In this document: positions 36,812 to 46,727 of the stretch, piece by piece
How the letters are laid out: each line of letters opens with the position of its first letter
Numbering within the stretch: position 1 is the stretch's first letter
Source of the DNA: an uncultured Prevotella sp.
Lineage (GTDB): Bacteria > Bacteroidota > Bacteroidia > Bacteroidales > Bacteroidaceae
Assembly: GCA_900315545.1 (NCBI GenBank)
Contig: OMZM01000005.1
Location: forward strand, 62,001-126,000
DNA length: 64,000 nt
Direction: 5' to 3'
The notes under the pieces: model-generated
The model's input: the letters and a program-made list of their open reading frames with translations, nothing else
The model's database searches: none
Told to the model about the DNA's origin: nothing
Program-made: the position numbers and the translations under genes

Positions 36812-39271
36812 TCAGATGTTTTTCTCCGGATACATCTTGTTCCACCACGAGCTGTCGTCTTTCAGCCATTTGGCAAACCAGGCATATATGGTCTGCTGCC
36901 ACTTCATGCGCTTGCTGTACTCGTTAATGCCGTGATTCTCACCCTCTACGACGACGAGTGCTGTCGGCACTTTCAGCAGTTTCAACGCCGTGTACATCTG
37001 TATGCTTTCACCTATCGGCACGTTGGTGTCGGCAGTACCGTGCAGGAAGAGCAGCGGCGTATGTATCTTGTCGGCATTGTAGAGCGGGCTCTGGTCGACA
37101 AACAGGTCTTTTCTTGTCCACGGATAGCTCTCTGCCATTGACACCTCACTGTATGTATATCCCCAGTAGCCCTCGCCCCAGTAGCTGGTGTGGTCGCTTA
37201 TGCCGGCGTGAGATATGGCTGCGGCGAAAATATCAGTCTGCGTCTGCAAATACTGAGTCATAAATCCGCCGTAAGATGCACCCATACAGCCTATCTTGCT
37301 GCTGTCGACGAAAGGATGCTCGCTGACAAACTGCTTCGTACCCTCTATGATGTCTTCTGCCGGACCTTGTCCTGCGGTGTTGACATGGCGCGATGAAAAC
37401 TCCTGTCCGAAGCCTGCGCATCCGCTCGGCTGCAGCACATAGACAACGTATCCCTGCGCAGCGTATGTGTGGAACGGATAGCGTGTCTCGAAATTGCGCG
37501 GCACTGGCGAGCAACCGCCATAGTAGTAGACAATCATAGGGTATTTCTTCGTGCTGTCGAAATATGGCGGCAGATAGTATCGTCCGCATATCGTGTCGCC
37601 CTTAGAGTTGACGTAATCCCACGCCAGACATTCTCCCAGCACAACGTCTTTCAGGCGCTTTGCCGACAGGTCTTCTATGGTTTGCGAACGCAGAGTCTTC
37701 AGGTTTAGCGTGTAAAGGCGGTCGGAATTGGATGCGCTCTCGCCTATATACGCAGCGACGGGTGCCTTCTCTGCAAAGTCAATGTGCGTAACCACCTCCT
37801 CAGGAACGTCTATGCGCTCAATCTTATAGTTCTTCTGGGGCAGGCATCGGAACAGGTTGACACGGTCGCGGTCGTTGGCTGTGAAGTAGATATTGCCGTC
37901 GCTTGCGTTCCATACGAACTTCTCTATCGAAGGATTGAACGTCTTTGTTATCGGCGTTACGGCTCCGCTGGCAATGTCAACGATAAACAACTGGTAGTCG
38001 TACATGTTCGGTATTCGTCCGGCAGGCACGTTTTTGCCAATTCCGCCAAATGCTTCGGGCGAGCCCATGACTACAGCCTTCCTGCCATCGGGCGAGAACT
38101 TGCCGCTGTTTATGAAGCCATCCTTCTCGGCTATGGTAACCGTCTGCATGGTCTTCAGGTCTATTCTCAGCATTGTCGTACGCTCCGTTGGACGCTCGCC
38201 GAGCATGCTCTGCGTGATGGTGGCTAAGATGTAGCGACCGTCGGCTGTAATATCGTTGGCATAGATGTTGCGGTGTCCGTATGTCAAAGGCTGCGTTATG
38301 CCCGTTGCCATGTCGTAAAGCTGCAGGCTATAGCGGTTTCGCCAGCCTGGCTGACGGTCGTCGGGATGAATATACTCATGCACGTCGGCATCATCTTTAG
38401 GTCCTTCTTCGCTGTGCGTAACAAGCAGCTTGCCCGTTTCGAGAGGCATCACGATATAGTATTCGCTTGGCACTTGCTCGCATAATACTGTCTGGTCTCC
38501 ACTCTTTGGGTCAACGGCAACAAGCTGAGTACCGCGACTTCCCTTGCGCGTCTGATAGTATCGGTCTTCTCCTGCGAGCCATGTCATCGGACTGTCCGAC
38601 GTGCGCAATACCTTCATTGTCTGCATGTCTACAAGTTGGTACTTCCACTGCGCCTGTCCGTTTCCGTACGATTCCGAACGCGTGGTTATCATGTAGCGAC
38701 CACTTGCTGACATTTTGACATCGCGCAAGCGTTCACCGTCAGTTACATTATTTATGGTATAGAGGTGTCGACTGTTGCTGTTGATGCTCAGCAACGAACT
38801 GTCGACAGTGGTTATTGTCATGGAAATATGCTCCACTGAGTCGGGTTCGGTCAGGCATTTCACTGTCAGCGTATGTGTGCCTGGCATGAGCGAAACATTG
38901 TTTCCGTCGCTCGCGGCATCGTCGACGAGCAGCCTGTAGTTTTTCAGCCCTTCCACCTTGACGGTTGCAGTGGTAAAGGCGACATTGTCGACACTGGCTT
39001 GCAAGAGGTGCAGGGCATAGGACGAGCCCGACGAAAGGGCTTCCGCAGACGAGAAAACCCTGCCGCTGGCAGCAATATCGCTGCGTATGCTGCCGTCCAA
39101 AAGGCTGCTGATATTAAACTTTTCGGCTTTGACATTGGTACTGTCGACAACTATCGGCTGCATCAATGCCATAGGTCCGATGTATCGGAATGTTTCTACT
39201 TTTATGTCTTTTGATGATGCTGACAATACGAAAGACAGCATCGCGAGAAAAAGAAAGATTGGCTTTTTCAT
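36812..39271 (-). CDS. S9 family prolyl oligopeptidase (DPP-IV-like)
   Basis: A secreted serine peptidase, probably periplasmic, that cleaves di- or oligopeptides, often after proline. The frame is open upstream to 39502, but the signal peptide begins at the ATG 39269-39271 (MKKPIFLFLAMLSFVLSASS), so the mature gene codes 819 residues. An N-terminal beta-propeller region precedes the alpha/beta-hydrolase domain with the nucleophile in GCMGASYGGFM (about 660-670), the aspartate in LHGTADTNVP and the histidine in EGENHGI. It follows the Kdo transferase gene by 86 bp. Confidence 0.93.
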   Translation of the reverse strand: MKKPIFLFLAMLSFVLSASSKDIKVETFRYIGPMALMQPIVVDSTNVKAEKFNISSLLDGSIRSDIAASGRVFSSAEALSSGSSYALHLLQASVDNVAFTTATVKVEGLKNYRLLVDDAASDGNNVSLMPGTHTLTVKCLTEPDSVEHISMTITTVDSSLLSINSNSRHLYTINNVTDGERLRDVKMSASGRYMITTRSESYGNGQAQWKYQLVDMQTMKVLRTSDSPMTWLAGEDRYYQTRKGSRGTQLVAVDPKSGDQTVLCEQVPSEYYIVMPLETGKLLVTHSEEGPKDDADVHEYIHPDDRQPGWRNRYSLQLYDMATGITQPLTYGHRNIYANDITADGRYILATITQSMLGERPTERTTMLRIDLKTMQTVTIAEKDGFINSGKFSPDGRKAVVMGSPEAFGGIGKNVPAGRIPNMYDYQLFIVDIASGAVTPITKTFNPSIEKFVWNASDGNIYFTANDRDRVNLFRCLPQKNYKIERIDVPEEVVTHIDFAEKAPVAAYIGESASNSDRLYTLNLKTLRSQTIEDLSAKRLKDVVLGECLAWDYVNSKGDTICGRYYLPPYFDSTKKYPMIVYYYGGCSPVPRNFETRYPFHTYAAQGYVVYVLQPSGCAGFGQEFSSRHVNTAGQGPAEDIIEGTKQFVSEHPFVDSSKIGCMGASYGGFMTQYLQTQTDIFAAAISHAGISDHTSYWGEGYWGYTYSEVSMAESYPWTRKDLFVDQSPLYNADKIHTPLLFLHGTADTNVPIGESIQMYTALKLLKVPTALVVVEGENHGINEYSKRMKWQQTIYAWFAKWLKDDSSWWNKMYPEKNI

Positions 39272-39357
39272 TATATAAATATTGTTTTGTTGACTTCTAT
39301 AAATTGTTTTGGAGTTACGGATGGTGTATCTGCGGATGCGGGCGCTGACCTCTGCTG

Positions 39358-40608
39358 TTATGCAAAGGCAGCCTTTAGAATCTTGTCTGTAGCGCCCGAC
39401 AGGTCTTTCACATATTTGTGGGCTGTCTCTCCCGTCTCTTTCAGATACTCCCTGTCGCTGCACAGCTTGTCCATTACCGATGCAAACGAGTTCTTGCAGC
39501 AAACCTCGAAACCACCATTCAGCCTAAGAAGGTCTTGCGCCTCTTGGAAACGCTTGTTGTTTGGACCGAAGATGACAGGCTTGCTCCATACCGCAGCCTC
39601 TACGACATTGTGTATTCCAACGCCAAAACCGCCACCGACGTATGTTATGTCGGCATACTGATAGATGCTCGAAAGCAGCCCATAGCAGTCGATTATCATT
39701 GTGTCGGCAGACATAACACTGTCTTTGGCAGTGTCGCCGCCTTCTGCTATCTCCGTATATCTTACAACCTTGCGTCCCATCTGCTCCAATCGGCTTGTCA
39801 GTTTGGCAACACGCTCGTCGCTGACAACATGAGGTGCAATAATCATACGCAGGCTGTCGTGCTGCTGGAAATAAGGCAGATAAACGTCTTCGTCGGGTTC
39901 CCAACTGCTGCCCACTACCATTGTGAGGCTATCGTCGCGGCGTGCGAACTGCTCAATCATCGGCAACTGCTTTGCCGCCTGCTGTATCTGCAGCACTCGG
40001 TCAAAACGCGTGTCGCCGGTAATCGTAACGTTTCTTATACCTATCTTGCCCAAAAGTTCCTTGCTAATCTCGTTCTGCACGAAGAAATGAGTAAAGCAAT
40101 TCAGCACATGACCGTACTGCCTGCCGTACCAACGGAAGAAAACCTGTTTCTCGCGGAATATGCTTGACACGCTGTAGACAGGCACGTTGCGATGCTTTAG
40201 GATATGCAGGTAGTTATACCAGAATTCATATTTGATAAAGAAAGCTATCTCTGGCTTTATCGCCCGCAGAAATCTTCTTGCGTTGAAGATAGTGTCCAGC
40301 GGCAGATAGCAAATTATGTCGGCTCCGTCGTAGTCTTTTCTCACTTCATATCCCGACGGCGAGAAGAATGTCAACAGTATCTTATATTCTGGGTGTTCGC
40401 GCCTCATCTGCTCCATAAGTGGCCTTCCCTGCTCAAATTCGCCAAGCGATGCGGCATGAAACCAGACGTAGCGTGCTGTCGGATCTGCCTTCTCTCGCAA
40501 CGTCTTTACAGCCTCTCGCTCACCGCGCCACATCTTGCGGACCTTCTTATTGAACAAGCTGTAGACAGCAACACCTAAGAGATAAATATAAATTATGAGG
40601 TTGTACAT
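39358..40608 (-). CDS. waaA: 3-deoxy-D-manno-octulosonic acid (Kdo) transferase
   Basis: WaaA adds Kdo from CMP-Kdo to lipid A precursors at the inner membrane, so the organism makes lipopolysaccharide. The 416 residues start with a membrane anchor (YNLIIYIYLLGVAVYSLF), followed by the GT30 signature VWFHAASLGEFEQGRPL (about 48-64). The C-terminal nucleotide-sugar domain carries GGGFGVGIHNVVEAAVWSKP (about 327-346) and FGPN. It starts 26 bp after gltX and is probably cotranscribed with it. Confidence 0.94.
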   Translation of the reverse strand: MYNLIIYIYLLGVAVYSLFNKKVRKMWRGEREAVKTLREKADPTARYVWFHAASLGEFEQGRPLMEQMRREHPEYKILLTFFSPSGYEVRKDYDGADIICYLPLDTIFNARRFLRAIKPEIAFFIKYEFWYNYLHILKHRNVPVYSVSSIFREKQVFFRWYGRQYGHVLNCFTHFFVQNEISKELLGKIGIRNVTITGDTRFDRVLQIQQAAKQLPMIEQFARRDDSLTMVVGSSWEPDEDVYLPYFQQHDSLRMIIAPHVVSDERVAKLTSRLEQMGRKVVRYTEIAEGGDTAKDSVMSADTMIIDCYGLLSSIYQYADITYVGGGFGVGIHNVVEAAVWSKPVIFGPNNKRFQEAQDLLRLNGGFEVCCKNSFASVMDKLCSDREYLKETGETAHKYVKDLSGATDKILKAAFA

Positions 40609-40634
40609 TCTCCTGATATTATGTTCTGATGATT

Positions 40635-42161
40635 TTATTCTGCCGTTCCGAGCACCTTAATGGCACGTCGCATTCTGTTTAGAGTTTCCTGCTTGCCCAA
40701 GAAAGCAGATATGTCGAACATTCCAGGTCCTTTTCCTTCGCCTACGAGAGTCAGTCGCCATGCATTCATAACGTTGCCCATCTTCAGGTCGTTCGTTTCT
40801 ATCCATTCGTGAACGACGCGTTCCTGGTTTTCTATCGAGAAGTCATCGAGACCCTCAAGCAGGTCAGCCAGTGCCGACATAGTCTGTGGCGAGTCTTCCT
40901 TCCAACGCTTGCGTACAGTCTTCTCGTCGTATGTTGTCGGCGCAATGAAGAAGAAAGAACACAGTTGCCACAGGTCTTTCACAAACGAAACACGGTCTTT
41001 CATCATCCTTACGACCTCTGTTATGCGACTCATGCTCTCCTCAATGCCGTTGCCAGCCACCACAGGTGCGAACAGCGGAGCTATCTCTTCTGGCGACTTG
41101 CGGAGTATGTATTCGTGGTTGAACCATTGTCCTTTCTGATAGTCGAAGCGTGCTCCGGCTTTCTGGCATCGAGTGATATCGAACAGTTTTATCAGTTCGT
41201 CCAACGAAAACACTTCCTGTTCGCCACCTGGATTCCATCCCAGCAGGGCAAGGAAGTTGACTACCGCCTCTGGGAAATATCCACTTTCGCGGTATCCCGA
41301 CGATACTTCGTCGGTCTTGGGGTCATGCCATTCGAGTGGGAACACAGGAAATCCGAGACGGTCGCCGTCGCGTTTCGACAGTTTACCCTTGCCTTCCGGC
41401 TTCAGCAACAGCGAGAGATGCGCGAACTTAGGCATAGTGTCCTGCCAGCCAAAGGCACGATACAGCAGAACGTGCAGCGGTGCGCTTGGCAGCCATTCCT
41501 CACCACGAATGACGTGGCTAATCTCCATCAGGTGGTCGTCGACAATATTTGCAAGATGGTATGTAGGCAACTCGTCGGCACTTTTGTATAGCACCTTGTC
41601 GTCGAGAATATCGCTCATTACGACCACGTCGCCGCGTATCATATCGTCAACATGCACCTGTTCGCCCGGCGTTACCTTGAAACGTACGACGTACTGTACA
41701 TTGTCGGCGAGCAGACGGTCTACTTCCTCTTTCGGCAGCGACAGCGAATTGCGCATCTGCATGCGTGTCTTGGCATCATACTGGAAGTTCTCTATCTCCT
41801 TTCGCTTTGCCTCAAGTTCCTCCGGAGTGTCGAAAGCCAGATATGCGTTTCCGCTTTCCAGCAGTTGGTCTACATACTTCCGGTATATCTCGCGACGCTC
41901 GCTCTGACGGTAAGGTCCATACTTTCCTCCTATCGCGACGCCCTCGTCGAATTTCAGCCCGAGCCAACGGAAAGACTCTATGATGTAGTCTTCGGCTCCG
42001 GGAACAAACCTTGTTGAGTCAGTGTCTTCTATGCGAAACACAAAATCGCCGTCGTGCTGACGTGCGAAAAGAAAATTATATAGCGCAGTGCGCACACCTC
42101 CGATATGCAACGGACCTGTTGGACTTGGTGCAAAACGCACGCGTACTCTTCTGTCTTCCAT
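40635..42161 (-). CDS. gltX: Glutamyl-tRNA synthetase
   Basis: Class I aminoacyl-tRNA synthetase charging tRNA-Glu (or tRNA-Gln in non-discriminating forms). The 508 residues have the HIGH-type motif in [13 protein letters not shown] (about 10-22), the KLSKRDGDR motif near 260-268 and a C-terminal anticodon-binding domain. The start is fixed by the typical [13 protein letters not shown] beginning. A -7 box lies at 42196-42203, about 35 bp upstream. Confidence 0.97.
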   Translation of the reverse strand: MEDRRVRVRFAPSPTGPLHIGGVRTALYNFLFARQHDGDFVFRIEDTDSTRFVPGAEDYIIESFRWLGLKFDEGVAIGGKYGPYRQSERREIYRKYVDQLLESGNAYLAFDTPEELEAKRKEIENFQYDAKTRMQMRNSLSLPKEEVDRLLADNVQYVVRFKVTPGEQVHVDDMIRGDVVVMSDILDDKVLYKSADELPTYHLANIVDDHLMEISHVIRGEEWLPSAPLHVLLYRAFGWQDTMPKFAHLSLLLKPEGKGKLSKRDGDRLGFPVFPLEWHDPKTDEVSSGYRESGYFPEAVVNFLALLGWNPGGEQEVFSLDELIKLFDITRCQKAGARFDYQKGQWFNHEYILRKSPEEIAPLFAPVVAGNGIEESMSRITEVVRMMKDRVSFVKDLWQLCSFFFIAPTTYDEKTVRKRWKEDSPQTMSALADLLEGLDDFSIENQERVVHEWIETNDLKMGNVMNAWRLTLVGEGKGPGMFDISAFLGKQETLNRMRRAIKVLGTAE

Positions 42162-42195
42162 CTTCTTATTTATATAATATGTATATTTTAGGGTG

Positions 42196-42203
42196 CAAAG
42201 GTA
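42196..42203 (-). promoter_or_regulatory. -7 box of the gltX operon
   Basis: On the minus strand TACCTTTG followed by CA; no strong -33 is seen at the standard spacing. Confidence 0.5.
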
Positions 42204-42267
42204 GTAATTTTTTTAATTAATGAATAAAGTTTAAATATTATTTATACAACCATAAAGAAAAAATTTA

Positions 42268-42275
42268 TATCTTTG
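42268..42275 (+). promoter_or_regulatory. -7 box of mdh
   Basis: TATCTTTG followed by CAC fits TAnnTTTG and lies 53 bp before the ATG. It faces away from the gltX -7 box in the same spacer. Confidence 0.5.
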
Positions 42276-42328
42276 CACGCAAATTAAGAAAAGAACTTCA
42301 AATCAATAACAATAAAAACAATAGAATT

Positions 42329-43321
42329 ATGGCATTTTTAACAAACGAGAAGCTGACTATTGTCGGTGCTGCCGGCATGATTGGCTCAAACATGGTACAG
42401 ACAGCCCTCATGATGGGACTGACTAACGACATCTGTCTTTACGACGTTTTCTCACCTGAAGGTGTAGCAGAAGAAATGCGCCAGAGTGGTTTCGACGGTG
42501 TGAAAATCACTGCTACCACAGACGTTAAGGAAGCTTTCACCAATGCTAAGTACATCATCTCTTCAGGTGGCGCACCACGCAAGGAAGGCATGACACGTGA
42601 AGACCTGCTCGCCGGAAACTGCAAGATTGCAGAGGAACTGGGTCAGAACATTAAGGCATATTGCCCTGACGTGAAGCACGTTGTCATCATCTTCAACCCT
42701 GCCGACCTTACCGGTCTTGTAACCCTGCTCTACTCAGGTTTGAAACCATCGCAGGTAACTACACTTGCCGGACTCGACACTACACGTCTTCAGTCAGCAC
42801 TGGCTAAGAAGTTCGGCGTTATGCAGAACGAAATCACAGGCTGCGCTACATACGGCGGACACGGCGAGCAGATGGCAGTATTCGGCAGCCACGTTGAGAT
42901 AGCAGGGCGCAAGCTGACCGACATTATCGGCACACCTGAGTTCACAAACGAAGAGTGGGAGCAGATGAAGAAAGACGTTACACAGGGTGGCGCACAGATC
43001 ATCAAGCTTCGCGGACGCAGCTCTTTCCAGAGCCCGGCATATCTCTCAGTAGAAATGATACGCTCAGTGATGGGTGGCGAGCCTTTCCGTTTCCCTGTTG
43101 GAACATACGTTAAGACCGACAAGTACAACCACATCATGATGGCTATGAAGACTACTCTCGACAAGAACGGTGCTCACTTCGAGGTACCACAGGGAACTGC
43201 AGAAGAGAACCAGAAGCTCGATGCAAGTTACGAGCACCTGTGCAAGATGCGCGACGAGCTCGTAACGCTGAACATCGTTCCAACTATCGAGAAGTGGAGC
43301 GAAATCAATCCTAACCTCTAA
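42329..43321 (+). CDS. mdh: Malate dehydrogenase
   Basis: NAD-dependent interconversion of malate and oxaloacetate in the fermentative succinate/propionate pathway. The 330 residues show the Rossmann start KLTIVGAAGMIGSNM (about 8-22), SSGGAPRKEGMTR (about 78-90) with the active-site loop, NPADLTG and the catalytic histidine in GGHGEQMAVFGS (about 176-187). A strong terminator follows at 43355-43391, so it is probably monocistronic. Confidence 0.93.
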   Translation: MAFLTNEKLTIVGAAGMIGSNMVQTALMMGLTNDICLYDVFSPEGVAEEMRQSGFDGVKITATTDVKEAFTNAKYIISSGGAPRKEGMTREDLLAGNCKIAEELGQNIKAYCPDVKHVVIIFNPADLTGLVTLLYSGLKPSQVTTLAGLDTTRLQSALAKKFGVMQNEITGCATYGGHGEQMAVFGSHVEIAGRKLTDIIGTPEFTNEEWEQMKKDVTQGGAQIIKLRGRSSFQSPAYLSVEMIRSVMGGEPFRFPVGTYVKTDKYNHIMMAMKTTLDKNGAHFEVPQGTAEENQKLDASYEHLCKMRDELVTLNIVPTIEKWSEINPNL

Positions 43322-43354
43322 TACTGAGGCATAAGATTGCAAGATACATATTGC

Positions 43355-43391
43355 AGTTAAGCTGTTGGCACTGCTGACAGCTTAACTTTTT
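43355..43391 (+). terminator. Intrinsic terminator of mdh
   Basis: An 11-bp stem (AGTTAAGCTGT at 43355-43365 with ACAGCTTAACT at 43377-43387) is followed by a T-run. Confidence 0.9.
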
Positions 43392-43429
43392 CACTTTTAC
43401 CTAATCAACTATAAAAGAAAGGAACATCA

Positions 43430-43756
43430 ATGGACAACAATAATCAGAACAAACAGGGTCAGCAGCTTCAGATTGACCTGCCGCAGACTGTTGCGCCTGG
43501 CGTTTATTCCAACTTCGCCATCATCTCGCACAGTTCGTCGGAGTTTGTAGTCGACTTTGCAACGCTTCTTCCGGGCGTTCCTAAGGCTACTGTACGCAGC
43601 CGCGTTATGCTGGCTCCGGAGCATGCAAAACGTCTTGTTCAGGCTTTGCAGGAAAACATCGTACGCTACGAACAGCAGTTTGGCAAGATACAGATACCGA
43701 ATCAGCAACCGCGTACGATAGCCCCATTCGGCATAGGTGGCAAAGGCGAAGCATAA
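43430..43756 (+). CDS. DUF3467 domain protein
   Basis: The 108 residues match DUF3467: LPQTVAPGVYSNFAIISHS near the start, then EFVVDFATLLPGVPKATVRSRV, followed by ALQENIVRYEQQFG. The family is small, cytosolic and uncharacterised, common in Bacteroidetes. The gene lies between the mdh terminator and the convergent lptB gene, only 3 bp from its stop. Confidence 0.88.
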   Translation: MDNNNQNKQGQQLQIDLPQTVAPGVYSNFAIISHSSSEFVVDFATLLPGVPKATVRSRVMLAPEHAKRLVQALQENIVRYEQQFGKIQIPNQQPRTIAPFGIGGKGEA

Positions 43757-43759
43757 GAG

Positions 43760-44581
43760 TTACTCTTGTGCTCGTCTTTGCTCGTCGAGTGTCTGAAAGT
43801 CTTTCTTTCTCAGCACGAAAGAATTAGACAGGTATTTTTCTTTCACAATCTTGTTGTTGGCAAGTTCTTCCGGAGTACCCTGAAAGAGTATTCGTCCCTC
43901 AAAGAGCAGGTAGGCACGGTCGGTAATGGTCAGAGTTTCCTGCACGTTGTGGTCGGTGATGAGTATTCCGATGTTCCGGTATTTCAGTTGCCATACGATA
44001 TACTGTATGTCTTCTACGGCAATAGGGTCTACGCCTGCAAACGGTTCATCAAGCATGATGAACTTAGGGTCTATTGCCAGACACCGCGCTATTTCCGTTC
44101 TTCGTCTCTCGCCTCCCGACAGACGGTCGCCATAGTTCTTTCTCACCTTCTCAAGCCTTAGCTCGTGTATCAGACTTTCGAGTTTTTCCTTCTGATATTC
44201 GCGCGACTTACCCGTCATTTCCAGCACAGCCTTGATGTTGTCTTCCACCGTCATGCTGCGGAACACCGATGCTTCCTGAGGCAGATAGCCTATGCCCGTA
44301 TGTGCTCTTTTGTAGACAGGATAGTTGGTTATCTCCTTGTCGTCGATGAACACCTTGCCCTCGTTGGGCACGACGAGTCCCGTCGTCATGTAGAACGACG
44401 TTGTCTTGCCGGCGCCGTTAGGACCGAGCAGACCGACTATCTCTCCCTGCTTCACGTTTATCGACACGCCGTTGACTACGGTGCGCCTGCCGTAGCGCTT
44501 CACTAAATTTTCTGTTCGCAACGTTACAATGTGTTCGTTTTGTTGCTTATTGTCCGTTGTTTCGCTCATTGCTTTTTGCAT
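43760..44581 (-). CDS. lptB: LPS export ABC transporter ATP-binding protein LptB
   Basis: LptB is the cytoplasmic ATPase that powers lipopolysaccharide extraction from the inner membrane with LptFG. The 273 residues include Walker [10 protein letters not shown] (about 54-62), the Q-loop YLPQEASVF, the signature LSGGERRR, Walker [11 protein letters not shown] and the H-loop TDHNV. The start may be the ATG at 44581 or the second one at 44569 (MSETTDNKQ); the -7 box at 44668-44675 fits both. LptFG are not in the window. Confidence 0.95.
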   Translation of the reverse strand: MQKAMSETTDNKQQNEHIVTLRTENLVKRYGRRTVVNGVSINVKQGEIVGLLGPNGAGKTTSFYMTTGLVVPNEGKVFIDDKEITNYPVYKRAHTGIGYLPQEASVFRSMTVEDNIKAVLEMTGKSREYQKEKLESLIHELRLEKVRKNYGDRLSGGERRRTEIARCLAIDPKFIMLDEPFAGVDPIAVEDIQYIVWQLKYRNIGILITDHNVQETLTITDRAYLLFEGRILFQGTPEELANNKIVKEKYLSNSFVLRKKDFQTLDEQRRAQE

Positions 44582-44667
44582 TTAAATATACCGGAAATGG
44601 CTGCCCTGACTTTGAAAAACAGGCTTACTACAGCATGTAGCAACCATAAAACCGTCATTTCATGCTG

Positions 44668-44675
44668 CAAAGATA
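44668..44675 (-). promoter_or_regulatory. -7 box of lptB
   Basis: On the minus strand TATCTTTG followed by CA. It lies only 11 bp from the epimerase -7 box on the other strand, so polymerase binding at the two would be mutually exclusive. Confidence 0.55.
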
Positions 44676-44686
44676 TAAAAAAATGC

Positions 44687-44694
44687 TAACTTTG
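44687..44694 (+). promoter_or_regulatory. -7 box of the epimerase gene, almost at its start codon
   Basis: TAACTTTG ends 4 bases before the ATG at 44699. With the usual start a few bases after the box, the mRNA would be leaderless or nearly so. No other TAnnTTTG motif was seen upstream on this strand. Confidence 0.5.
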
Positions 44695-44698
44695 CGCC

Positions 44699-45700
44699 AT
44701 GAAAAAGATTTTAGTTACAGGTGCAAGTGGTTTTATTGGCTCTTTTATAGTCGAGAAAGCACTTGAGGAGGGTTTTGAAACGTGGGCTGCCGTGCGCAGG
44801 AACAGTTCGCGGAGGTATCTCGGCGACAAGCGCATAAAGTTCATAGAACTTGACTTTGGCAGCGAGCAGAAACTGACGGAGAGCCTGTCTGCGGTGCAGT
44901 TCGATTATATCGTGCATGCTGCCGGCGTAACGAAGACGCCCGACACGAGCATGTTCTATAAGGTGAACACCGAAGGCACGCGCCATTTCTGCAATGCCGT
45001 AGTGGCTACGCAGGAGCACCTGCAACGCTTCGTATTCATCAGTTCGCTCAGCATCATGGGTGCCATTGCCGAGCAGCAGCCTTACCGCGAGATTGTCGAC
45101 AGCGACGTGCCGCAGCCCAACACACACTACGGCAGGAGCAAGATAGCAGCCGAGCAGGTGCTCGACGCTACGGCTCGCAAGGCTGAGGAAGCCGGCAAGA
45201 GGTTCGACTACGTCATTCTGCGTCCGACAGGTGTCTATGGTCCGCGCGAAAAAGACTACATGATGATGGCGCAGAGCATAAGAAACCACGTCGACTTTGC
45301 CGTAGGCTACAAGCCGCAGGACATCACGTTCGTCTATGTGCGCGACGTCGTGCAGGCTATTTTCCTTGCCCTCGACAACGGCACGACAGGCAGCCGATAT
45401 TTCCTTACCGACGGAAAAGTCTATCGCTCTAAGGATTTCAGTCTGCTGCTGAAGAAGGCTCTCGGTGTGAAATGGTGCATGCGCATAGTGGCGCCGATAT
45501 GGCTGCTGAGGGTAATAACTTTCTTTGGCGACATATATGCAAAATTGACGGGAAACATTACGGCACTGAACAGCGACAAATATCACATACTGCGTCAGCG
45601 CAACTGGCGATGCGACATCAGCAAGGCGGTGGAGGAACTGCACTACAGGCCGCAATACGACCTCGAAAGGGGTGTTAACGAAATGATTGGCAAACAATGA
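44699..45700 (+). CDS. NAD-dependent epimerase/dehydratase family protein
   Basis: An extended short-chain dehydrogenase/reductase of 333 residues with the NAD-binding GASGFIGS (about 8-15), a serine/threonine in ISSLSIMG and the catalytic YxxxK in HYGRSKIAAE (about 141-150). The C-terminal part resembles 3-beta-HSD-like members rather than sugar-nucleotide epimerases of the GalE type, so the substrate may be a lipid or sterol-like ketone. It overlaps the PAP2 gene by ATGA, so the two proteins probably work together on a lipid. Confidence 0.88.
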   Translation: MKKILVTGASGFIGSFIVEKALEEGFETWAAVRRNSSRRYLGDKRIKFIELDFGSEQKLTESLSAVQFDYIVHAAGVTKTPDTSMFYKVNTEGTRHFCNAVVATQEHLQRFVFISSLSIMGAIAEQQPYREIVDSDVPQPNTHYGRSKIAAEQVLDATARKAEEAGKRFDYVILRPTGVYGPREKDYMMMAQSIRNHVDFAVGYKPQDITFVYVRDVVQAIFLALDNGTTGSRYFLTDGKVYRSKDFSLLLKKALGVKWCMRIVAPIWLLRVITFFGDIYAKLTGNITALNSDKYHILRQRNWRCDISKAVEELHYRPQYDLERGVNEMIGKQ

Positions 45701-46644
45701 AAAACAACATATTCACTATCGAGAAGAAACCACACAAGGGCTTGCTGGCTTTTGAGTGGGTGATGATAGCCTACATGGCTTTCACGTTTGTATGGATGAT
45801 TTTCGGCTCTACACGCATGGTAAACGCCGACGCCATGATATGGGGACGCATACGCATACTGGCTATAACGCTGGCTCTGTGGGGTGTCTACCGCATGCTG
45901 CCCTGCCGAGCCATGCGCATAGTGAGGATACTCGTACAGATGGCGATGCTGTCGTGGTGGTATCCTGACACATACGAGCTGAACCGCATACTGCCAAACC
46001 TCGACCACAAGTTTGCGGCTATTGAGCAAAGCCTCTTCGGATGTCAGCCGGCGCTGGTCTTCTCAAGGGCTATATCCAATCCCGTATTCAGCGAAATAAT
46101 GGACATGGGATATGCGTCCTACTTCCCCATGATAGTCTGCGTGATGCTGTTCTACATTATTTTTCGTCAGAAAGAGGCTGAACGGGCTGCCTTCGTGCTT
46201 ATGGGCTCGTTCTTCATCTACTATGTCATCTTCGTCGTACTGCCCGTAACGGGGCCACAATACTACTATCTTGCCGTAGGCGAAGACCAGATTGCACAGG
46301 GCATATTCCCCAACCTGCACGACTATTTCCTGACCCACAGCGAGCGAATGACATCGCCCGGATATACCGACGGGCTGTTCTACGGCATGGTGGAAAACGC
46401 CCACGAAGCCGGCGAGCGCCCTACGGCAGCCTTCCCGAGCTCGCACGTCGGCATAACGACGGTGCTGCTGCTGTTGGCATGGCACACACGGCAGCGACGG
46501 CTGTTCTACACGTTGTTGCCCTTCGCGGTGATAATGTTCTTCGCCACCGTCTACATCAAGGCTCACTACGCCATTGATGCCATTGCCGGACTCGCCAGCG
46601 GGGCACTGTTCTATTTCGTACTTATGAGCGTGAAAAGGAATTAA
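45697..46644 (+). CDS. PAP2 superfamily membrane protein (AUR1/inositol phosphorylceramide synthase-like)
   Basis: The 315-residue protein has about seven membrane segments and the PAP2 motifs, with AFPSSHVGIT (about 246-255) and KAHYAIDAIAG (about 287-297) holding the histidine and aspartate. The layout, with a late PAP2 domain after several helices, resembles AUR1-like phosphotransferases that move a phospho head group onto ceramide. Bacteroidetes make sphingolipids, so a ceramide phospho-head-group transferase is possible; a plain lipid phosphatase is the alternative. It is coupled to the upstream epimerase gene. Confidence 0.8.
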   Translation: MKNNIFTIEKKPHKGLLAFEWVMIAYMAFTFVWMIFGSTRMVNADAMIWGRIRILAITLALWGVYRMLPCRAMRIVRILVQMAMLSWWYPDTYELNRILPNLDHKFAAIEQSLFGCQPALVFSRAISNPVFSEIMDMGYASYFPMIVCVMLFYIIFRQKEAERAAFVLMGSFFIYYVIFVVLPVTGPQYYYLAVGEDQIAQGIFPNLHDYFLTHSERMTSPGYTDGLFYGMVENAHEAGERPTAAFPSSHVGITTVLLLLAWHTRQRRLFYTLLPFAVIMFFATVYIKAHYAIDAIAGLASGALFYFVLMSVKRN

Positions 46645-46699
46645 ATCATCAAATTACACAAGCCGGACAACTTCACACTGTTTGTTTCGCTATTAAAGA

Positions 46700-46727
46700 A
46701 AAGTACGGACATTTCACAATGTCCGTA
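46700..46727. terminator. Perfect hairpin terminator after the PAP2 gene
   Basis: GTACGGACATT (46701-46711) and AATGTCCGTAC (46716-46726) pair perfectly around TCAC, and a flanking A/T pair extends the stem. The T-run lies on the minus-strand side (TTTTCTTTAA), so it terminates best for leftward transcription, but the stem alone may stop the PAP2 transcript. Confidence 0.7.

Noticed and set aside
39272-39502. Upstream extension of the S9 peptidase frame
   Set aside because: The signal peptide starts at the ATG 39271, and the extension overlaps the waaA 3' end with non-protein-like composition.
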